DNA from: Sphaerisporangium rubeum
Lineage (GTDB): Bacteria > Actinomycetota > Actinomycetes > Streptosporangiales > Streptosporangiaceae
Length of the DNA: 64,000 nt
Direction: 5' to 3'
NCBI RefSeq assembly: GCF_014207705.1
Contig: NZ_JACHIU010000001.1
Span: forward strand, 5,696,501-5,760,500
The position numbers were made by a program, and so were the translations under genes. The stretch's first letter is position 1. Each line of letters starts with the position of its first letter. This document shows, in pieces, positions 61,620 to 64,000 of this stretch. The notes beneath the pieces are model-generated. The model did not search any database. It was not told the origin of the DNA and worked only from the letters and a program-made list of their open reading frames with translations.

Positions 61620-61753
61620 GCTGCCTCCCCTTTGTGTCATCCCAGGTGTACGCCTCGTCAGTTGCTCCCTGCTTGCCGTCCGCTTGCAGTCCCCGGCAGC
61701 GCCGTTCGGGGGGATATCCAGGCGCATCGCATGGAACGTGGGATCATGACCTG

Positions 61754-62575
61754 ATGCGCCTGCTGATCACCGCCGTGACGGTCGCCGTGCTGTCCGTCGC
61801 CGGACTCACGACCACCGCTCACGCGGAACGCGCGCTCAAGGTCAGCGCCGCCGAGGTGTACCTCGTCGACGCCACCGAAGGCACCGTGCGGTTCGCCAAA
61901 CGGGAGACCCGCCGGGTGCCGGTGGCGAGCCTCGCCAAGGTCATGACGGCGTACGTCGTGCGCAAGACCGCGCCGCTGTCCGACGTGGTGACGGTGTCGG
62001 CCTCCGACGTGCGGCACGCCGTCGCCGGCGGCGCCACCAGGGCCGGACTGCGCGCCGGTGAACGGCTGACGGTGCGCGACCTGCTGTACGGCATGATGCT
62101 GCCGTCCGGCGCGGACGCCTCGCAGGCGCTGGCCCGCACCTACGGCCCCGGTGTGCGGCGTTTCGTCGCGCGCATGAACGCCGCCGCGCGTTCGCTCGGC
62201 ATGCGGGACACCTGGTACGTCAACGCCGACGGCCTGCCGCGTCCCGGCGGGGACCACTCCACGGCCCGCGACCAGGTGCTCCTGGCCCAGGCCGCGCTGC
62301 GCGACCCGGTCATCGCGCAGGTCGCCGGCACGGCGCGGTACGCGGTGCCGAAGTCGAAGGCACATCGGTCGCATGTGTGGCGCAACACCAACGAACTGGT
62401 CCCCGGTGAGGCGTTCGGCGTGAAGACCGGCTACACCAAGGCCGCCGGTCACTGCCTGATGTTCGCCGCCGAACGGGACGGGCACGTACTGGTCGGCGTG
62501 CTGCTCGGCGACACCGGCGAGAAGGCGCGGTTCCGGACCGCGCGGCGACTGCTGGACGCCTCGGCGGCCACCTGA
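61754..62575 (+). CDS. D-alanyl-D-alanine carboxypeptidase (S11 / PBP5-like)
   Basis: Exported low-molecular-weight penicillin-binding protein trimming peptidoglycan stem peptides, 273 residues. Signal peptide about 1-24 (VAVLSVAGLTTTAHA). Active-site motifs: SLAK (Ser59, Lys62), SGA (118-120, where classical enzymes have SGN) and KTG (224-226). The Asn-to-Ala change in the second motif also occurs in some actinobacterial members. It lacks the C-terminal membrane anchor of PBP5, so it may be fully secreted. The ribosome-binding site is weak. It diverges from the membrane-anchored protein gene. Confidence 0.9.
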   Translation: MRLLITAVTVAVLSVAGLTTTAHAERALKVSAAEVYLVDATEGTVRFAKRETRRVPVASLAKVMTAYVVRKTAPLSDVVTVSASDVRHAVAGGATRAGLRAGERLTVRDLLYGMMLPSGADASQALARTYGPGVRRFVARMNAAARSLGMRDTWYVNADGLPRPGGDHSTARDQVLLAQAALRDPVIAQVAGTARYAVPKSKAHRSHVWRNTNELVPGEAFGVKTGYTKAAGHCLMFAAERDGHVLVGVLLGDTGEKARFRTARRLLDASAAT

Positions 62576-62601
62576 GCCCGCCGTCGCACAAAATGTAGAC
62601 G

Positions 62602-62620
62602 GGACCCGCCGTCCGGGTCC
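62602..62620 (+). terminator. Possible terminator of the carboxypeptidase gene
   Basis: GGACCCG-CCGTC-CGGGTCC, a perfect 7-bp stem, between the carboxypeptidase stop and the GntR start. Confidence 0.45.
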
Positions 62621-62644
62621 GGCGACGCTCTAGGAGGTGCGCGG

Positions 62645-63286
62645 GTGGAACCGGAGGGGGTGCTGCGTCCCCACAGCCTGGTCGAGCTGTCGATGCGGCG
62701 GATCAGGCACGAGATCCTCAGCGGCACGCTGGCCCCCGGCGAGCGGTTGATCGAGGAGCAGCTCACCCAGCGTTTCGGCACCAGCCGTGCGCCGCTGCGC
62801 GAGGCGTTGCGCCTGCTCGGCCAGCAGGGGCTGGTGGAGCACCTGCCGCGCAGGGGTGTACGGGTGGCCGAGCTGTCCCGCGCGGACGTGGACGAGCTGT
62901 TCGGCCTTCGTGACGTGCTGGAGCGGTACGCGGTGGAGACCGCGCTGCCGGGGGTGACCGACCTTCGGGACCTGGCCAAAGCGCTGGACGACATGGCGAC
63001 GGCCGTCGAGCAGGACGATCCGTACTCGGAGAACGAGGCGCACCGGCGTTACCACGTGGCGCTGGTGGCGCTGGCGGGGCACCGGCAGTTGCTGCTGGTG
63101 TACGAGCCCGTCATCCTCAAGCTCCAGCTGTACATGGCGGCCAACCTGCGGCGTGAGGCCGAGGTCCGCGCGCCGTCGGAAGGTGTGGAGCGGCACCAGC
63201 GGCTGTTCGACGCCATCGCCTCAGGCGACCCGGCGCTCGCGCTGGACGGGCTGGCCCGGCACGGCGCGCGGACGTACATCGGCTGA
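62645..63286 (+). CDS. GntR-family regulator, FCD subfamily
   Basis: A 213-residue repressor-type regulator. Winged helix about 10-78 (IRHEILSGTLAPGERLIEEQ, FGTSRAPLREALRLLGQQGL). FCD ligand-binding domain about 90-205 with the metal-binding pattern in ELFGLRDVLERYAVETA and HRRYHVALVALAGH. GTG 62645 has AGGAGG 7 bases upstream. A TTGTCGACAA palindrome between this gene and the following amidohydrolase gene suggests that it controls that gene. Ligand is probably the hydrolase substrate or product. Confidence 0.9.
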   Translation: MEPEGVLRPHSLVELSMRRIRHEILSGTLAPGERLIEEQLTQRFGTSRAPLREALRLLGQQGLVEHLPRRGVRVAELSRADVDELFGLRDVLERYAVETALPGVTDLRDLAKALDDMATAVEQDDPYSENEAHRRYHVALVALAGHRQLLLVYEPVILKLQLYMAANLRREAEVRAPSEGVERHQRLFDAIASGDPALALDGLARHGARTYIG

Positions 63287-63387
63287 GGCCCCCCTACCGC
63301 TCCCCTGTCTCCGCACGGCGTCACCCCGGCGGGTGATGACTGTCTCTAACAGAGCCGTAACCGGGGGGACCGGCGGCGGACACATTT

Positions 63388-63397
63388 TTGTCGACAA
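63388..63397. promoter_or_regulatory. GntR/FCD-type operator palindrome
   Basis: TTGTCGACAA, a perfect 10-bp palindrome of the kind bound by FCD-type GntR regulators, 36 bases before the GTG of the amidohydrolase gene. Confidence 0.5.
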
Positions 63398-63432
63398 TCG
63401 ACGAATGGAGGATCTGAGAGAACGGAGCCCAC

Positions 63433-64000
63433 GTGTCCGATCCGCTTCTCGTCGAGGCTGAGCCGTACGCCTACGGATTCGACCCCAGACACACGGCACT
63501 GCTGGTCATCGACATGCAACGCGACTTCGTCGAGCCCGGGGGATTCGGGGAGACCCTCGGGAACGACGTCACCATGCTCCGGCGGGTCATCCCGCCGCTG
63601 CGCGACACCTTGGCCGCCACCCGCGCGGCCGGCATCACCGTCATCCACACCCGCGAAGGTCACAAACCAGACCTTTCCGACTGCCCCCCGGCCAAGCTCA
63701 ACCGCGGCGCGCCGTCCCTGCGTATCGGCGACCCGGGGCCGAAGGGCCGCATCCTCATCAGAGGCGAGTACGGCCACGACATCATCGACGAACTCGCCCC
63801 TGTCGACGGCGAACTCGTCGTCGACAAACCCGGCAAAGGCTCGTTCTACGCCACCGGCCTGGACGAGACGCTCAAACAAGCCGGCATACGCAGCCTCGTC
63901 GTCACCGGGGTCACGACCGAGGTCTGCGTGCACACCACCGTCCGCGAGGCCAACGACCGGGGCTACGAATGCCTCGTGCTGTCGGACTGCGTGGGCTCCT
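63433..64000 (+). CDS. Isochorismatase-family cysteine hydrolase, biuret/ureidoacrylate amidohydrolase-like (partial)
   Basis: The first 189 codons are present and the gene runs off the right edge. Catalytic triad of the family: Asp27 ([10 protein letters not shown]), Lys in VDKPGKGSF (132/135) and nucleophile Cys165 ([10 protein letters not shown]). The segments [29 protein letters not shown] and [11 protein letters not shown] resemble biuret hydrolase and ureidoacrylate amidohydrolase (RutB-like), so it probably hydrolyses a urea-type amide in nitrogen catabolism. GTG 63433 has CGGAG 5 bases upstream. It follows the GntR gene by 146 bases with an operator-like palindrome between. Confidence 0.88.
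   Translation, partial: MSDPLLVEAEPYAYGFDPRHTALLVIDMQRDFVEPGGFGETLGNDVTMLRRVIPPLRDTLAATRAAGITVIHTREGHKPDLSDCPPAKLNRGAPSLRIGDPGPKGRILIRGEYGHDIIDELAPVDGELVVDKPGKGSFYATGLDETLKQAGIRSLVVTGVTTEVCVHTTVREANDRGYECLVLSDCVGS

Overview
The window is about 64 kb of very GC-rich chromosomal DNA from a filamentous actinomycete. The family-level signs are class I lysyl-tRNA synthetase, a fused MrpA/B antiporter subunit, DUF397 and XRE/DUF5753 regulators, a large SARP-type regulator, GTG/TTG starts, GTGA/ATGA stop-start overlaps, and secreted CBM2/FN3 polysaccharide-degrading enzymes. Streptosporangiales (Nonomuraea, Sphaerisporangium, Microbispora and relatives) is my best guess, but that is inference. I saw no rRNA, tRNA, CRISPR array, transposase, prophage or replication origin.

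Layout. 1-2.9 kb: peptide-type ABC importer operon (binding lipoprotein, permease, start of a second permease). 3-8.1 kb: lysS, zur, asnB and a uridine-kinase-like gene. 8.1-12.3 kb: secreted cellulose-type LPMO and a sialidase-like Asp-box protein. 12.4-15.1 kb: small membrane protein, beta-carbonic anhydrase, and an ArsR/CDF metal-efflux pair. 15.3-17.9 kb: PAS-GAF-SpoIIE phosphatase and a DinB/maleylpyruvate-isomerase-fold protein. 18-20.4 kb: secreted GH18 chitinase with its own promoter. 20.4-28.9 kb: SHOCT protein, Tex, phosphotriesterase-like hydrolase, malate dehydrogenase, DUF998 protein, trehalose-synthase-like GH13 and a cold-shock protein. 29-31.4 kb: pcaB-pcaL of the protocatechuate branch of the beta-ketoadipate pathway. 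31.5-37.1 kb: complete mrpA(B)CDEFG sodium/proton antiporter operon. 37.1-42.5 kb: aminoglycoside-phosphotransferase-fold protein, XRE-TPR regulator, small ORF, beta-propeller lipoprotein and TerC. 42.6-44.3 kb: stand-alone Pycsar-effector-like membrane protein, a 31-residue ORF and a methyltransferase. 44.4-49.9 kb: formate dehydrogenase alpha-beta-NrfD operon. 49.7-52.4 kb: GT4 glycosyltransferase diverging from a PIG-L deacetylase, then a small secreted protein. 52.5-54.6 kb: AbaA/WhiJ-type regulatory locus (XRE, two DUF397 proteins, small ORF, RsbW-like ATPase). 54.7-57.4 kb: LPG-synthase-type membrane protein and a HigB toxin with an XRE-ImmA fusion partner. 57.7-61.1 kb: SARP-AAA-TPR regulator. 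61.1-64 kb: membrane-anchored protein, D,D-carboxypeptidase, GntR/FCD regulator and an isochorismatase-family amidohydrolase running off the end.

Functional themes are polymer degradation (LPMO, chitinase), ion and metal homeostasis (zur, ArsR/CDF, Mrp, TerC), respiration on formate, aromatic catabolism, and several small regulatory or defence-like modules. The most unusual DNA structures are a 38-bp triplication of the mrpD/mrpE stop-start junction that has produced two translationally coupled mini-ORFs, and a nine-copy 17-bp array that seems to have grown from one arm of the tex terminator.
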